The notes under the pieces: generated by a model | Seen by the model: the letters and a program-made list of their open reading frames with translations, nothing else | Told to the model about the DNA's origin: nothing | Databases searched by the model: none | Made by a program: the position numbers and the translations under genes | DNA from: Thermococci archaeon | GTDB lineage: Archaea; Methanobacteriota_B; Thermococci; Methanofastidiosales; B48-G16 | Length of the DNA stretch: 5,102 bases | Direction of reading: 5' to 3' | Assembly (NCBI GenBank): GCA_030668905.1 | Contig: DAOVEQ010000090.1 | Coordinates: forward strand, 1 to 5,102 | In this document: piece by piece, positions 5,088 through 5,102 of the stretch | Position numbering within the stretch: the first letter of the stretch is position 1 | Layout: each line of letters starts with the position of its first letter

Positions 5088-5102
5088 GGCCCGTGACCTA
5101 GC
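5087..5102 (+). tRNA. 5' end of a tRNA gene, cut by the window edge (isotype unknown)
   Basis: The 16 bases GGGCCCGTGACCTAGC fit the start of an archaeal tRNA: a 7-base GC-rich acceptor strand GGGCCCG (5087-5093), T8 and G9, the D-stem strand ACCT, then the conserved A14 and purine 15. Shifting the start by one base loses T8 and A14. Such a GC-rich block contrasts with the AT-rich surroundings, as tRNAs do in AT-rich archaeal genomes. The anticodon and 3' half lie outside the window. GGGCCCG acceptors occur in several archaeal tRNAs, arginine among them, but the isotype cannot be told. The first base coincides with the G of the eS1 stop codon. Confidence 0.6.

Noticed and set aside
1..5102. 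CRISPR array, insertion sequence or attachment site
   Set aside because: No regularly spaced repeats, transposase motifs or flanking duplications are seen. The partial tRNA at the right edge could serve as an integration site, but nothing of an integrated element is visible.

Overview
The window is almost certainly archaeal. It encodes two ribosomal proteins of archaeal/eukaryotic type: uS15 with the archaeal N-terminal extension, and eS1 (S3Ae), which bacteria lack. It also encodes Kae1 and Bud32, two subunits of the tRNA-modifying KEOPS complex. The DNA is AT-rich, arginine is written mostly AGA/AGG, and several junctions carry Shine-Dalgarno matches (GAGGTG, AGGTGAT). Kae1 and Bud32 are separate genes here, whereas several euryarchaeal groups (for example Methanocaldococcus and haloarchaea) have them fused. 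The species cannot be fixed from this window; a euryarchaeal or DPANN-like lineage is a reasonable guess.

Layout, all on the + strand. 1-84: tail of a truncated upstream frame, possibly an antitoxin. 71-490: a PIN-domain (VapC-like) RNase overlapping it. 491-562: short intergenic stretch with an imperfect inverted repeat and a TATA-like box placed so that the next transcript would be leaderless. 563-1534: Kae1 (TsaD family). 1522-2196: Bud32 kinase/ATPase. 2162-2713: XTP/dITP pyrophosphatase (RdgB/HAM1 family). 2718-3173: ribosomal protein uS15. 3178-4506: a DHH/DHHA1 phosphoesterase of the archaeal RecJ/GAN type whose last ~78 residues look like Pcc1, the third core KEOPS subunit. 4512-5087: ribosomal protein eS1. 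5087-5102: the first 16 bases of a probable tRNA gene cut by the window edge.

From 563 onward the genes overlap or lie 4-5 bases apart, so they probably form one operon with translational coupling. The theme is translation: three KEOPS components (Kae1, Bud32, Pcc1-like domain) for t6A modification of tRNA, two small-subunit ribosomal proteins, a nucleotide-pool sanitation enzyme and a single-strand nuclease.

The most notable point is the apparent fusion of the RecJ-like nuclease with Pcc1. In many archaea, as I recall, a separate pcc1 lies between recJ and the eS1 gene. Here the two are one uninterrupted reading frame, which would physically tie a DHH nuclease (a family that includes a CMG replisome component) to the KEOPS complex. 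Cgi121, the other usual archaeal KEOPS subunit, is not in the window.
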